DNA of 6,286 bases, taken from assembly GCA_002381765.1 (NCBI GenBank), contig DFXX01000090.1, forward strand, positions 1 to 6,286, in the 5' to 3' direction. Below, piece by piece: positions 6,216 through 6,286 of the stretch (position 1 is its first letter; every line of letters starts with the position of its first letter). Position numbers and translations under genes: made by a program. Origin of the DNA: Bacteriovoracaceae bacterium UBA4097. Lineage in GTDB: Bacteria; Bdellovibrionota; Bacteriovoracia; Bacteriovoracales; Bacteriovoracaceae. Under the pieces are notes generated by a model. The model ran no database searches. It was not told where the DNA came from and saw nothing but the letters and a program-made list of their open reading frames with translations.

Positions 6216-6286
6216 GGCAGTAGATCACTTGATGAGAGATACTCAGGAGGCGACTGCTCTTACGGTCATAGATAAACTTGGTGGGA
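6216..6286 (-). repeat. Right arm of the inverted repeat: fold-back copy at the window edge
   Basis: An exact reverse complement of 6030-6100 that runs to the final base. In the ctaA frame it encodes non-family residues (FIYDRKSSRLLSISHQ). Perfect identity, a nearby inverted source and position at the sequence end are typical of a fold-back chimera from amplification or assembly. A true biological inverted duplication is the less likely alternative. Confidence 0.9.

Noticed and set aside
6216..6228. GTG at 6228 as the start of a short 157-residue protein
   Set aside because: The GTG lies in the reverse-complement fold-back copy, and the sequence is the second half of CtaA, which needs a much longer N-terminus.

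Overview
The window reads as a Gram-negative bacterial chromosome of moderate-to-low GC. It carries exported and lipobox-bearing proteins, good Shine-Dalgarno sites and a heme A synthase, so the organism is probably aerobic. The Cys-polyGly lipoprotein style would fit Bdellovibrionota/Bacteriovorax-like predators, but this taxonomic guess is inference only. There is no phage, transposase, CRISPR, tRNA or rRNA.

Layout: (1) 1-107, minus strand: the 5' end of a small secreted protein gene that leaves the window. (2) 108-305: a divergent regulatory gap. (3) 306-3320, plus strand: a 1004-residue lipoprotein with a beta-rich, Gly-rich N-terminal part holding a Cys cluster, a long helical/coiled-coil middle interrupted by a hydrophobic Gly-rich segment, and a C-terminal beta domain. 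A clear hairpin terminator follows at 3330-3350. (4) 3465-4079, plus strand: a stand-alone LON substrate-binding-domain protein. It meets, stop codon to stop codon, a 37-residue highly basic small protein on the minus strand (4080-4193). (5) 4194-4288: a divergent promoter region with a near-consensus minus-strand sigma70 promoter. (6) 4289-4627, plus strand: a secreted cupredoxin. It again meets stop to stop a minus-strand membrane glycosyltransferase (4628-5716). (7) Just upstream of the glycosyltransferase, on the same strand and probably in the same transcript, is the C-terminal half of heme A synthase ctaA (5755 to about 6215).

The right edge is abnormal. Bases 6216-6286 are an exact reverse complement of 6030-6100, a 71-bp perfect match ending at the last base of the window. 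This is most simply a fold-back (inverted) chimera of amplification or assembly, so the apparent N-terminal extension of ctaA past about 6215 should not be trusted.

The most interesting biology is the large multi-domain lipoprotein, the strongly expressed-looking basic micro-protein, and the tight tail-to-tail gene packing. At the cupredoxin/glycosyltransferase junction, a 15-bp hairpin that pairs fully only in the plus-strand RNA is embedded in the opposing gene.
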